A DNA stretch of 7,503 nucleotides from an uncultured Elusimicrobium sp. (GCA_902767385.1 CACXHA010000093.1:1-7503); one strand, 5' to 3'. Positions 1 through 6,028 are shown, counted from the stretch's first letter. Numbers and translations: made by a program. The notes: a model not told the origin generated them from the letters alone.

Positions 1-43
1 AGGTTTTCGAGACCTGCTGTTTCAACCACTCACACACCTCTCC
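1..43 (-). tRNA. tRNA-Ser(CGA), 5' half only, cut by the window edge
   Basis: Read on the minus strand from position 43 downwards, the sequence gives an acceptor 5' strand GGAGAGG, then TG at positions 8-9. A 3-bp D stem (TGT/ACA) follows, around a GAGTGGTTGAA loop typical of serine tRNAs. Next come G26 and an anticodon arm whose 5' strand CAGGT is followed by the loop CTCGAAA and the start of the 3' strand (ACCT). The anticodon CGA lies at plus positions 7-9 and decodes UCG. The loop and flanks closely match the E. coli tRNA-Ser(CGA) anticodon arm as I remember it. The long variable arm, T arm and acceptor 3' strand lie outside the window, so CCA status cannot be judged. A plus-strand open frame through this stretch is antisense to the tRNA and is not a gene. 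Confidence 0.9.
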
Positions 44-85
44 CTTTCTGCCATTGCCGAGTGGCAGGCGCAGACAGCTTTTCCC

Positions 86-94
86 ATTATATCA
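86..94 (-). promoter_or_regulatory. Extended -10 promoter of the tRNA-Ser gene
   Basis: The minus strand reads TGATATAAT, a perfect TATAAT hexamer (86-91) with an upstream TG as in extended -10 promoters. Transcription would start near position 79, about 36 nt before the mature tRNA 5' end at 43. No good -35 box is seen at the expected distance, consistent with an extended -10 promoter. The predicted 5' leader contains a 6-bp hairpin (arms at 48-53 and 62-67) just before the RNase P cleavage site. A 13-nt palindrome sits at 99-111, between the hydrolase stop codon and the -10 box. No clear terminator separates the hydrolase from the tRNA, so read-through is possible. Confidence 0.6.
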
Positions 95-112
95 AACTTT
101 ACCCCGGGTAAG

Positions 113-913
113 CTAGCGCACTTTTAAAAAATCGTCCACCGCTTGGACGGCCCAATTAAATTCGTCATGGCCGCCGGTAGTTGATAAAAAGCGCTGCAGA
201 TGTGAAATTTCATCGGCTAGTTTGGCGCTTTGTTGCCAAGGCAAAATGAGGTCTGCCTTGCTAGTGCACAGTAAAACGGGCAGCGTAAGTTTTTGAGTTA
301 AACGTGTATTATCAAACCGGTTGAACCACAAAAAAGGGGTCACGGCCGCGCGCAATATGCGGTACAACCAACGGTTGGGTTGGTAAGCGTGCAACGCCCA
401 ACTGGCGGCCATATCGGGCGTACTTAAAAATGGGCTTTGTAAAATGAGCGCGCGCAGCGGAAAATGGCAAAAATGCTGGGCGGCAAATAAGGCCGGTGCA
501 TTACCTAGCGAGTGCCCGTAAAGCACCAGTTGCCGAGGGGATATTTTGAGCTCCTTTAGTGCATAATTAACGATGGTAAGCGCATCTTGTTGTAAATTTT
601 TCTGGCTGGGTTTCCCGTGCGAAAGACCAAACCCGCTATAATCAAACATTATAATCCCGTAACCGAGCGGAGCATATGCTTGGGCAAAATTTTCAAAGTG
701 CGAAAGGTTTCCACCTCGCCCATGGAAGAATAAAAGGGTGGGTTTTTCGGGTTGGGCGTGCAAGTAAACCCCGTTTAGCGGCCCGGCTTGTACGTTTTGA
801 AACGGTAGGTGCAGGGGCCAGCGCTTGCGTTTGGGTTTAAATACAAAATAGGCACCCAAGCGGGCCAAACAGAACCACATTCCCAGGGTAATTAACACAG
901 CTAGAACAATCAT
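113..913 (-). CDS. Membrane-anchored alpha/beta hydrolase (BEM46/ABHD13-like)
   Basis: This 266-residue protein is a serine hydrolase of the alpha/beta fold; its substrate is unknown. Residues 1-24 form a hydrophobic segment followed by a basic stretch (KPKRKR, 27-31), which suggests an N-terminal membrane anchor with the catalytic domain attached. The oxyanion-hole region is HGRGGN (64-69). The nucleophile elbow is GHSLG with Ser135. The likely acid is Asp221 in SKADLILPW, and the catalytic His249 lies in GGHDEF. DYSGFGLSHG (91-100) is typical of the ABHD12/13/BEM46 group of esterases or lipases. It lies 27 bp downstream of yajQ on the same strand, so the two are probably co-transcribed. No convincing Shine-Dalgarno sequence precedes its ATG. 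The family is broad and annotation beyond hydrolase is not justified. The last codons lie 70 bp upstream of the tRNA-Ser gene. Confidence 0.88.
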   Translation of the reverse strand: MIVLAVLITLGMWFCLARLGAYFVFKPKRKRWPLHLPFQNVQAGPLNGVYLHAQPEKPTLLFFHGRGGNLSHFENFAQAYAPLGYGIIMFDYSGFGLSHGKPSQKNLQQDALTIVNYALKELKISPRQLVLYGHSLGNAPALFAAQHFCHFPLRALILQSPFLSTPDMAASWALHAYQPNRWLYRILRAAVTPFLWFNRFDNTRLTQKLTLPVLLCTSKADLILPWQQSAKLADEISHLQRFLSTTGGHDEFNWAVQAVDDFLKVR

Positions 914-940
914 ATAATTTCAAATAAACAACTTGAGAAA

Positions 941-1435
941 CTATCTGTAATTAGTAAATTGTAGTTCTACACCAAAATCTTTGCCTTTTAAAAGAGCAAT
1001 GACCGCTTGCAGTTCGTCTTTGGATTTGGAAGATACACGCAGTTGATCCCCTTGAATAGAGGCCGAAACTTTAAGCTTGGCATCTTTAATTGTTTTGGTG
1101 ATTTCTTTGGCTTTATCGGCCGGGATCCCTTGCTGGATTTTGACGGTTTGTTTGGCGTTTCCGCCTAAAGCGGCTTCAATTTTTTGCGGGAGCAAATTCT
1201 TTAGCGCAATGCCGCGTTTGGCCATACGGGTAAAAATAATATCGCGTAAGGTGTTTACCTTGTATTCGTCCGCGCTGGCTAATTTAAGTTCATTGTCTTT
1301 TTGGTTGAGCTCAATAGAGGAGTTTGTCCCCTTAAAATCATAACGGTTGGTGATTTCTTTGTTAGCGGCAGAAACGGCCTCGCTAATCACGTTTAAATCT
1401 ACTTTAGATACTACATCAAAGCTATAATCGGCCAT
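941..1435 (-). CDS. yajQ: YajQ/UPF0234 family nucleotide-binding protein
   Basis: The 164-residue protein matches the YajQ family over its whole length of about 160 residues. Hallmarks visible are the N-terminal MADYSFDVVSK, YDFKGT (32-37), QGDQLRVSSKSKDELQ (128-143) and the terminal block FGVELQFTNYR (154-164). YajQ is a soluble two-domain protein with ferredoxin-like folds. Family members have been reported to bind nucleic acid or nucleotides, and a Xanthomonas homologue binds cyclic di-GMP and acts through a transcription factor. Its role in this organism is not known. The ATG at 1433-1435 is preceded by a strong AAGGAG (1443-1448), which settles the start. A promoter with a perfect -10 box lies upstream. 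It probably leads an operon with the alpha/beta hydrolase downstream. Confidence 0.96.
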   Translation of the reverse strand: MADYSFDVVSKVDLNVISEAVSAANKEITNRYDFKGTNSSIELNQKDNELKLASADEYKVNTLRDIIFTRMAKRGIALKNLLPQKIEAALGGNAKQTVKIQQGIPADKAKEITKTIKDAKLKVSASIQGDQLRVSSKSKDELQAVIALLKGKDFGVELQFTNYR

Positions 1436-1468
1436 GGGTTTGCTCCTTTAAATAGGTTATTTTCCCTT

Positions 1469-1497
1469 ATTATACTTTTTTTGTACAATAAGATTAA
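1469..1497 (-). promoter_or_regulatory. yajQ promoter
   Basis: On the minus strand a perfect TATAAT (1469-1474) lies 17 bp downstream of TTAATC (1492-1497), which matches the -35 consensus at three of six positions. The predicted start is near 1462, giving a leader of about 26 nt with the yajQ Shine-Dalgarno inside it. The AAAG before TATAAT also precedes the rpsT -10 box. The 8-bp palindrome TTGTACAA (1481-1488) lies in the spacer and includes most of a possible plus-strand -10 (TACAAT, 1484-1489) for the divergent permease gene. Confidence 0.6.
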
Positions 1498-1562
1498 GGT
1501 GGGCTCTGTACCCCCTGTTTCTCAAGGAGGAAGTACGTATCGTGCTGGCGGGGAAACCCGCA
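1497..1562 (+). promoter_or_regulatory. Leader of the nucleoside permease gene: SD and two hairpins
   Basis: Three elements are visible. The first hairpin pairs 1497-1503 with 1511-1516 around the loop CTCTGTA, with T1500 bulged. A strong AAGGAGG Shine-Dalgarno is at 1524-1530. The second hairpin has a 5-bp stem (1548-1552 with 1557-1561) closed by a GAAA tetraloop. The Shine-Dalgarno sits 11 nt before a GTG at 1542 but 41 nt before the ATG at 1572 that best matches the start of E. coli NupG. The pyrimidine run 1511-1516 could pair weakly with the Shine-Dalgarno. I do not recognise a known riboswitch class, so this is an observed structure without a proven function. Confidence 0.4.
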
Positions 1563-2870
1563 TACTTACTTATGAACATCAAAATTCGTTTAACCGTAAT
1601 GAACTTCCTGCAGTTTGCCGTATGGGGTGCTTATTTGACGTCTATGGGCATCTTTTTGGCGGGGGCAGGATTTGCTGACAAAATCGGTTGGTTTTATGCC
1701 ACGCAAGGTTTTGTCTCTTTATTTATGCCAGCAGTAATCGGGATCGTAGCGGACCGCTGGGTGCCGGCGCAAAAGATGCTTGGCTTGTGCCACTTATTGG
1801 CCGCTGTATTTATGGCGGGGGCTGCGTGGTGTGGGGCGCAAGCAAATATCAATTTTAGTGCGTTATTTACCTGCTACACGCTCAGCGTGGCTTTTTATAT
1901 GCCTACGTTGGCGCTTTCCAACTCGGTTGCTTATACGGCACTTCGCCAACAAAATTTGGATACCGTTAAATGCTTTCCGCCGATTCGTGTATTTGGTACG
2001 GTTGGGTTTATTATCGCCATGTGGACGACGAACTTTGCTCATTTTGCCGGCTCTTACACGCAATGGTATTTTTCGGCCTTTCTCGGCATTATTTTAGGGC
2101 TTTACTGCTTTACGCTGCCCAACTGCCCCACCAGTGCCGAAAAAGCACGCACGTTGGGCGAAGCCTTGGGCCTAAAAGCGTTTGCGCTATTTAAAGAAAA
2201 GAAAATGGCGATTTTCTTTATCTTCTCCATGCTTTTAGGTATGTCTTTGCAAGTAACCAACGGGTTTGCCGGACCGTTTATTACAGGGTTTAACTCGCTA
2301 GCGGGATATACCGGCTCGTGGGGAGCCAACAACGCGACTGCGCTTATTTCTTTGTCGCAAATTTCCGAAACGCTGTGTATCCTTTTAATTCCGTTCTTCT
2401 TAAAACGCTACGGAATTAAAAAAGTAATGCTCATTAGTATGCTGGCCTGGGTGCTGCGCTTTGGGCTTTTAGGCGTAGGCAATCCGTCCACAGCGTTGGG
2501 TATTTTGATGCTGATTGCGTCTATGATTATTTATGGGGTGGCATTTGATTTCTTTAACATTTCCGGTTCCTTGTATGTGGACCAGGAAACTGACCCGTCT
2601 ATCCGTTCTTCGGCGCAGGGTGTATTTATGCTGATGACTAACGGCTTTGGTGCGGCCATCGGTTCGCTGGCAGCCCAAAAAGTAATCAACAGTTTGGTCA
2701 ATGTGCATTTGGACCCGTCTAAAATGGTCAACGGTGTATATCCGGCGGATTTATCGCAACTGATTATGAGCGGATGGAGTGATAGTTGGTTTGTATTTGC
2801 CGGATTCTCACTGGTGGTAGCGATATTTTTTGCGTGGTTGTTTAAATACAAACACGTAGCACAAAATTAG
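1542..2870 (+). CDS. nupG: Nucleoside:H+ symporter, NupG family MFS permease
   Basis: This 442-residue inner-membrane protein of about 12 hydrophobic segments imports nucleosides with protons. It aligns end to end with E. coli NupG (about 418 residues) as I remember it. Shared blocks include FPPIRVFGTVGF (145-156), MAIFFIFSMLLG (222-233), SQISETL (272-278), FLKRYGIKKVM, AFDFFNISGS (334-343) and the terminal FKYKHV. Residues matching those implicated in nucleoside binding in E. coli are kept: Arg149, Thr153, Phe156, Gln237, Asn240, Gln273, Glu276, Tyr331, Phe335 and Asp336. An MFS-like GIVADRW loop is at 67-73. The start is uncertain. GTG 1542 has a strong AAGGAGG at 11 nt and adds ten residues, while Met11 (ATG 1572) fits the family start better but has no Shine-Dalgarno. 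It is divergent from yajQ, with no catabolic nucleoside genes beside it. XapB-like xanthosine specificity is an alternative. Confidence 0.93.
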   Translation: MLAGKPAYLLMNIKIRLTVMNFLQFAVWGAYLTSMGIFLAGAGFADKIGWFYATQGFVSLFMPAVIGIVADRWVPAQKMLGLCHLLAAVFMAGAAWCGAQANINFSALFTCYTLSVAFYMPTLALSNSVAYTALRQQNLDTVKCFPPIRVFGTVGFIIAMWTTNFAHFAGSYTQWYFSAFLGIILGLYCFTLPNCPTSAEKARTLGEALGLKAFALFKEKKMAIFFIFSMLLGMSLQVTNGFAGPFITGFNSLAGYTGSWGANNATALISLSQISETLCILLIPFFLKRYGIKKVMLISMLAWVLRFGLLGVGNPSTALGILMLIASMIIYGVAFDFFNISGSLYVDQETDPSIRSSAQGVFMLMTNGFGAAIGSLAAQKVINSLVNVHLDPSKMVNGVYPADLSQLIMSGWSDSWFVFAGFSLVVAIFFAWLFKYKHVAQN

Positions 2871-2883
2871 GTTTGGTTGTAAT

Positions 2884-2909
2884 AAAAACCCCTCGGTAGA
2901 GGGGTTTTT
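2884..2909. terminator. Bidirectional terminator between nupG and uvrC
   Basis: A perfect 11-bp stem (2884-2894 with 2899-2909) encloses the 4-nt loop GGTA. The inner part is CCCCTC/GAGGGG and the outer part is A5/T5, so each strand carries a U-run after the GC stem. It lies 13 bp after the permease stop. On the minus strand it begins inside the uvrC stop codon (2908-2910). It should therefore terminate both convergent genes. Confidence 0.93.
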
Positions 2910-4290
2910 AATTGCGTCCGGCGGGATCTTTGCCGTCAATTAAACCTTCTTGCTTTTCGTGCCCGTGCAGCTCGGCTTTGTCGCGCAGTTTGCGGTGGTA
3001 GGTAATGGCATAGCGGTGTACTTCGTCGCGTATTTCCATGAGCAAATTTAAGGCGGGGTCACCAATAGGCAACTTAATACTTTCTTTGGCACCCGGGATA
3101 TAAATGCCTTCGTGCGTTTCGGCCAGGGCAATAAACGGGATATACATGTCCGCGCGCTCATAGGCATTAAGTGCGGCGTGGATTTGGCTTTTACCGCCGT
3201 CTAGCAAGATTAAATCGGGCAGAGGAGTGTGGTTGCGTTTGATTTGACGTAGGCGGCGGTAAACACTTTCTTCCATCATGGCAAAATCGCTCCCGCCGTG
3301 CGCAGGCAGTTTAGAACGGATTTTGAACCGGCGGTAATGCTCGTGATTTTTCTCGCCATTAATGTAGCAAACCATACAGCCCACGGCTTCACGCCCAAAT
3401 AAATGAGAATTATCAAACGCTTCAATGTGCGCGGGCAATTTTTTAAGGCCGATTACTTGTGCCAAACGTTTTAGTTTGTCTGTGTTTTTCATGGCAGTGG
3501 TGATGTAGTCATCTTTGAACCGACCGACGATGACACGTTCTTTCATGTGTTCCAATGCGTGCAAAAAGTTGCGGTAAACGGCGGCTTGTTCGTACTCTAA
3601 TTTTTGGGAGTGCTCTTGCATAAGGGCGGTAAGCGTAGCGGTTAAATTGCCAAAGTTTCCGTCTAAAAAATCAGCCATACGCTGCGCGTTAGCGCGGTAA
3701 GCTTCGTAGGAAATTTTGCCTGCGCAAGGCGCTGGGCATTGACCGGTATGATAATAAATACAAGTGTTGATTTTAATATCTTTTAATTTTTTTTGACGTG
3801 AAAATTTCCATTTACACGGTCGCAGCGGGGCGTATCGGCTTTTAAACAAAAAATGAATTAAGCTTTTTATAATGTACGATTTGGGATACGGCCCGTAGTA
3901 GGCATCTTTGCTGCGCTTGCCCGCTTCGGCGGCACTTTTGCGCACAATTTGCAGACGGGGGAAATCTTCACTTAAACTGAGTTTTAAGTACGGATACGTT
4001 TTGCCGTCTTTGCCTAGGGAATTAAAAAACGGTTGGTATTGTTTGATGAGTTTTTCTTCCAAGACCAAGGCATCCCGTTCACTGGCGCAGGTAACGTAGT
4101 CTATCTTGGCAATCAGCGGCAGTAAAGAGGGCAGTTTCCACCCGCGAGAATAAAGGTTGGATTTTTGAAAATATTGTTTTACGCGGTCCGCCAATTTTTT
4201 GGCTTTACCCACATACAGAATTGTGCCTTCTTTGGCGCGCATAATGTATACGCCGGGCGAATTTGGTAAAATATCAATGCGGGAGTCCAT
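2908..4290 (-). CDS. uvrC: Short UvrC: excinuclease ABC subunit C lacking two domains
   Basis: UvrC makes the 3' and 5' incisions in UvrABC nucleotide excision repair. This one has 460 residues against about 600 usual. Present in order are a GIY-YIG nuclease (Gly13-Tyr15, Tyr26-Gly28, Arg36, catalytic Glu78), four cysteines fitting the Fe-S site (Cys159, 177, 185, 189), and a UVR motif near 222-247 (LEYEQAAVYR) for UvrB contact. An RNase H-like nuclease follows, with Asp293 (EAFDNSH), Asp364 (LLDGGKSQ) and His425 (RDEVHRYA). Only about 42 residues separate UVR from Asp293, where E. coli has about 160. The protein also ends about 30 residues after His425, so the (HhH)2 DNA-binding domain is absent. 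A terminator follows at once, so no lost tail lies downstream. The first cysteine spacing is 17, longer than the usual 11. It is divergent from rpsT, and its start may be leaderless. It is probably functional, but a reduced paralogue is possible. Confidence 0.93.
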   Translation of the reverse strand: MDSRIDILPNSPGVYIMRAKEGTILYVGKAKKLADRVKQYFQKSNLYSRGWKLPSLLPLIAKIDYVTCASERDALVLEEKLIKQYQPFFNSLGKDGKTYPYLKLSLSEDFPRLQIVRKSAAEAGKRSKDAYYGPYPKSYIIKSLIHFLFKSRYAPLRPCKWKFSRQKKLKDIKINTCIYYHTGQCPAPCAGKISYEAYRANAQRMADFLDGNFGNLTATLTALMQEHSQKLEYEQAAVYRNFLHALEHMKERVIVGRFKDDYITTAMKNTDKLKRLAQVIGLKKLPAHIEAFDNSHLFGREAVGCMVCYINGEKNHEHYRRFKIRSKLPAHGGSDFAMMEESVYRRLRQIKRNHTPLPDLILLDGGKSQIHAALNAYERADMYIPFIALAETHEGIYIPGAKESIKLPIGDPALNLLMEIRDEVHRYAITYHRKLRDKAELHGHEKQEGLIDGKDPAGRN

Positions 4291-4296
4291 ATAAGT

Positions 4297-4305
4297 ATTG
4301 TAACA
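4297..4305 (-). promoter_or_regulatory. Extended -10 promoter of uvrC, implying a near-leaderless mRNA
   Basis: On the minus strand TGTTACAAT (TG, one base, TACAAT) lies only 6 nt before the uvrC ATG, so transcription would start at or next to the A of ATG. No -35 box of quality is seen. The only purine-rich candidate for ribosome binding, AAGGAAA, is about 16 nt before the ATG and would lie upstream of this start point. The alternative is a more distant promoter with translation from that weak site. Confidence 0.4.
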
Positions 4306-4326
4306 TTTCCTTCACTTAAAAATAAT

Positions 4327-4355
4327 TTCCCAAAGCGGTTACAATAAAGTATAAT
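4327..4355 (+). promoter_or_regulatory. rpsT promoter
   Basis: TTCCCA (4327-4332, four of six matches to the -35 consensus) lies 17 bp before a perfect TATAAT (4350-4355). The predicted start is near 4362, giving a leader of about 30 nt that holds GAGG (4378-4381), 11 nt before the rpsT ATG. The promoter lies back to back with that of uvrC inside a 102-bp gap. Confidence 0.7.
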
Positions 4356-4392
4356 ATATATAACCGATTTTTAGATAGAGGTATAGTAAAAC

Positions 4393-4671
4393 ATGGCAAA
4401 ATTAAAAACGGGCCGTCACACCAGCGCCCTCAAAGCTCAGCGCCAAGCTGAAAAAAGAAATTCCGCTAACAAAGGCTTAATTAAAAAAGTCCGCGTAGCT
4501 ACCAAAACGGTAAAGGCCTCGGCCGCTACCAAAGCCAAAACCTTGAAAGAGGATTTGAAAAAAGCGAACGCTTGCATTGATAAAGCCGCCAAGAAAAAAG
4601 TAATCCACTGGAAAACGGCTGCCCGCAAGAAATCTCGCTTAGCTAAAGCCGCTAACAAAGCTGCTAAGTAA
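4393..4671 (+). CDS. rpsT: Small ribosomal subunit protein bS20
   Basis: The 92-residue product is extremely basic (Lys, Arg and Ala rich). It shows the bS20 layout of three long helices. There is an N-terminal MAKLKTGR block, then ALKAQRQAEKRNSANKGLIKKVR (17-34 holds the core KRN...N..L.K.VR pattern). The C-terminal half carries IDKAAKKKVIHWKTAARKKSRL, equivalent to the conserved VDRAAKKGVIHKNTAARKKSRL of the family. bS20 binds 16S rRNA early in assembly of the 30S subunit. Length (usual 85-95) and motifs agree. The gene is a single transcription unit with its own promoter and terminator. In many Bacillota rpsT lies beside holA. Here a probable holA lies about 2.7 kb downstream, with two genes between. 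Confidence 0.96.
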   Translation: MAKLKTGRHTSALKAQRQAEKRNSANKGLIKKVRVATKTVKASAATKAKTLKEDLKKANACIDKAAKKKVIHWKTAARKKSRLAKAANKAAK

Positions 4672-4689
4672 GTAGTTTTTGCAGTTCTT

Positions 4690-4720
4690 AAACACCCCGC
4701 TACCAGGCGGGGTGTTTTGC
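4690..4720 (+). terminator. rpsT intrinsic terminator
   Basis: An 11-bp stem AAACACCCCGC/GCGGGGTGTTT (4690-4700 with 4707-4717) encloses a 6-nt loop. The run of T continues to 4718. The U-run is short (TTTT), but the stem is strong and lies 18 bp after the rpsT stop. Confidence 0.85.
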
Positions 4721-4747
4721 GTTCTAATTAATTTTTGGCTCTTGCGT

Positions 4748-4775
4748 TTGGTACCTAAAAAACGTACAGTACAAT
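4748..4775 (+). promoter_or_regulatory. Promoter of the alcohol dehydrogenase gene, flanked by an inverted repeat
   Basis: TTGGTA (4748-4753, four of six matches) and TACAAT (4770-4775, five of six) are 16 bp apart. The predicted start is near 4782. A 7-bp inverted repeat, GTTTGGT (4746-4752) and ACCAAAC (4778-4784), brackets the promoter: one arm covers the -35 box and the other the start point. That position suits an operator, but the spacing (25 bp) is wide and chance is possible. The ribosome site AAGGAGG is at 4788-4794. Confidence 0.55.
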
Positions 4776-4799
4776 ACACCAAACTAAAAGGAGGGTACT

Positions 4800-6017
4800 A
4801 TGATGTGGGAACAAGAAATTGATATTCATGCCGTGCACGAAATCCGCGCGCGTACCACGGTGTTTTTCGGCGTGGGGGCTATTAAAAAAATTGACGATAT
4901 TTGCGCCGATTTAAAAGCCCGCGGGCTTACCAAACTAATTGTTGTAACGGGTAAAGGCGCTTACAAAAAAACAGGCGCGTGGGGTCATGTGGCCACGGCT
5001 TTCCAGAAGCACGGCATTACCTACGTGCATTACGATAAAGTAACACCCAACCCCAATACGCACCACGTCAACGAGGCGGCTAAAATGGCGCAGGAATTTG
5101 GGGCGCAAGCTATGCTTGCTATCGGCGGCGGGTCTGCCATTGACGCAGGCAAAAGCGTGGCGATTCTTATGAAATATCCCGGTAAAACGGCCGAAGATAT
5201 TTATGAGTTTAAATTTATCCCCAACGAGGCCGCGCCCATTATTGCCATTAACCTTACTCATGGGACCGGTTCGGAAGCGAACCAGTTTGCGGTGGTTTCT
5301 ATTGAGGAAAAAAACTATAAACCGGCGATTGCGCTACCCTGCATTTATCCGCTCTACGCCATTGACGACCCGGCCCTTATGACCGGGCTTAGCGAGGAGC
5401 AAACACGCTATGTGTCCATTGACGCCGTCAACCACGTGGTAGAGGCGGCCACCACCAAAACGACCTCGCCCTATGCGGTAGATTTGGCGATAGCGGTAAC
5501 GTGGCTTGTCTATAAATACTTGCCCGTGGCTTTGAGGGAGCCCAAAAATTTAGAGGCACGCTATTTCTTGGCTTATGCGGCCTTAATTGCAGGGCTGAGC
5601 TTTGATAATGGGCTCTTGCACTATACGCACGCGTTAGAGCACCCGTTATCGGGTGTAAATCCAAACCTTACGCACGGATTAGGGTTGGCTATGCTGTTGC
5701 CGGCAGTCATTAAGAATATCTACAAAGCCAAACCCAAGACGTTGGCTAGTGTGCTGATGCCCATGGTGCCCGGCTTAAAAGGGAACGTAGACGAGGCGGA
5801 CCTCGCCGCGCACGGGATAGAGAAGTGGCTTTTTAGTGTGGGGGCCACGCACAAACTGCAAGATGAGGGCTTTACTGCTGCCGACGTGGATAAATTAGTG
5901 GACTTGGCGTTTAATACACCGTCGTTGGGCGGCCTCTTATCTATTGCTCCGACGAAGGCAGATGAAGATACGGTAAGAGCTATTTATACCGAATCACTTA
6001 TGCCATACAGTAAGTAA
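4800..6017 (+). CDS. Iron-containing (group III) alcohol dehydrogenase
   Basis: This 405-residue cytoplasmic NAD(P)-dependent enzyme would interconvert alcohols and aldehydes or ketones. In a fermenter it would probably reduce aldehyde to alcohol to recycle NADH. The N-terminal Rossmann-like part has FFGVGAIKKI (22-31), the pyrophosphate loop GGGSAIDAGK (109-118) and THGTGSEAN (153-161). The all-helical C-terminal part carries the metal ligands Asp208, His212, His277 and His292, in DAVNHVVEA and HYTHALEHPLSGVNPNLTHG. His281 matches the extra conserved histidine of the family. Length is normal, near FucO and DhaT. ATG occurs twice (4800 and 4803). AAGGAGG at 4788-4794 is 5 nt from the first and 8 nt from the second, so the second may be used. 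It is a single-gene unit with its own promoter and terminator. Substrate (ethanol, butanol, propanediol) cannot be told from sequence. Confidence 0.94.
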   Translation: MMWEQEIDIHAVHEIRARTTVFFGVGAIKKIDDICADLKARGLTKLIVVTGKGAYKKTGAWGHVATAFQKHGITYVHYDKVTPNPNTHHVNEAAKMAQEFGAQAMLAIGGGSAIDAGKSVAILMKYPGKTAEDIYEFKFIPNEAAPIIAINLTHGTGSEANQFAVVSIEEKNYKPAIALPCIYPLYAIDDPALMTGLSEEQTRYVSIDAVNHVVEAATTKTTSPYAVDLAIAVTWLVYKYLPVALREPKNLEARYFLAYAALIAGLSFDNGLLHYTHALEHPLSGVNPNLTHGLGLAMLLPAVIKNIYKAKPKTLASVLMPMVPGLKGNVDEADLAAHGIEKWLFSVGATHKLQDEGFTAADVDKLVDLAFNTPSLGGLLSIAPTKADEDTVRAIYTESLMPYSK

Positions 6018-6028
6018 AAATAGCTACA

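Noticed and set aside
2..127. Open plus-strand frame that would end a protein overlapping the hydrolase tail
   Set aside because: It is fully antisense to the tRNA-Ser 5' half and its promoter. The tRNA match is far more specific than an open frame of about 41 codons.
1497..1562. Known riboswitch (preQ1, fluoride or purine type) in the permease leader
   Set aside because: I compared the short hairpins with the motifs I know of these classes and found no conserved core. I keep it only as an unclassified structured leader.
1481..1678. Plus-strand 65-codon frame overlapping the permease start
   Set aside because: It has no family resemblance and no Shine-Dalgarno before its ATG. It reads through the permease leader and N-terminus in another frame, and the permease frame matches NupG.
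2908..2960. UvrC truncated by a recent frameshift, with the HhH domain in another frame downstream
   Set aside because: Directly after the stop comes the terminator and then the 3' end of the permease gene, leaving no room for the missing about 60 residues.
4437..4658. Minus-strand frame of 73 codons opposite rpsT with a hydrophobic look
   Set aside because: It is antisense to a Lys/Ala-rich ribosomal gene, whose complement naturally gives Phe, Leu and Ala codons. No ribosome site or promoter supports it.
5428..5664. Minus-strand frame within the alcohol dehydrogenase gene
   Set aside because: It lies opposite the metal-binding region of a clear full-length gene and is rich in Pro, Ser and Arg with no recognisable motif. 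It is a shadow frame.
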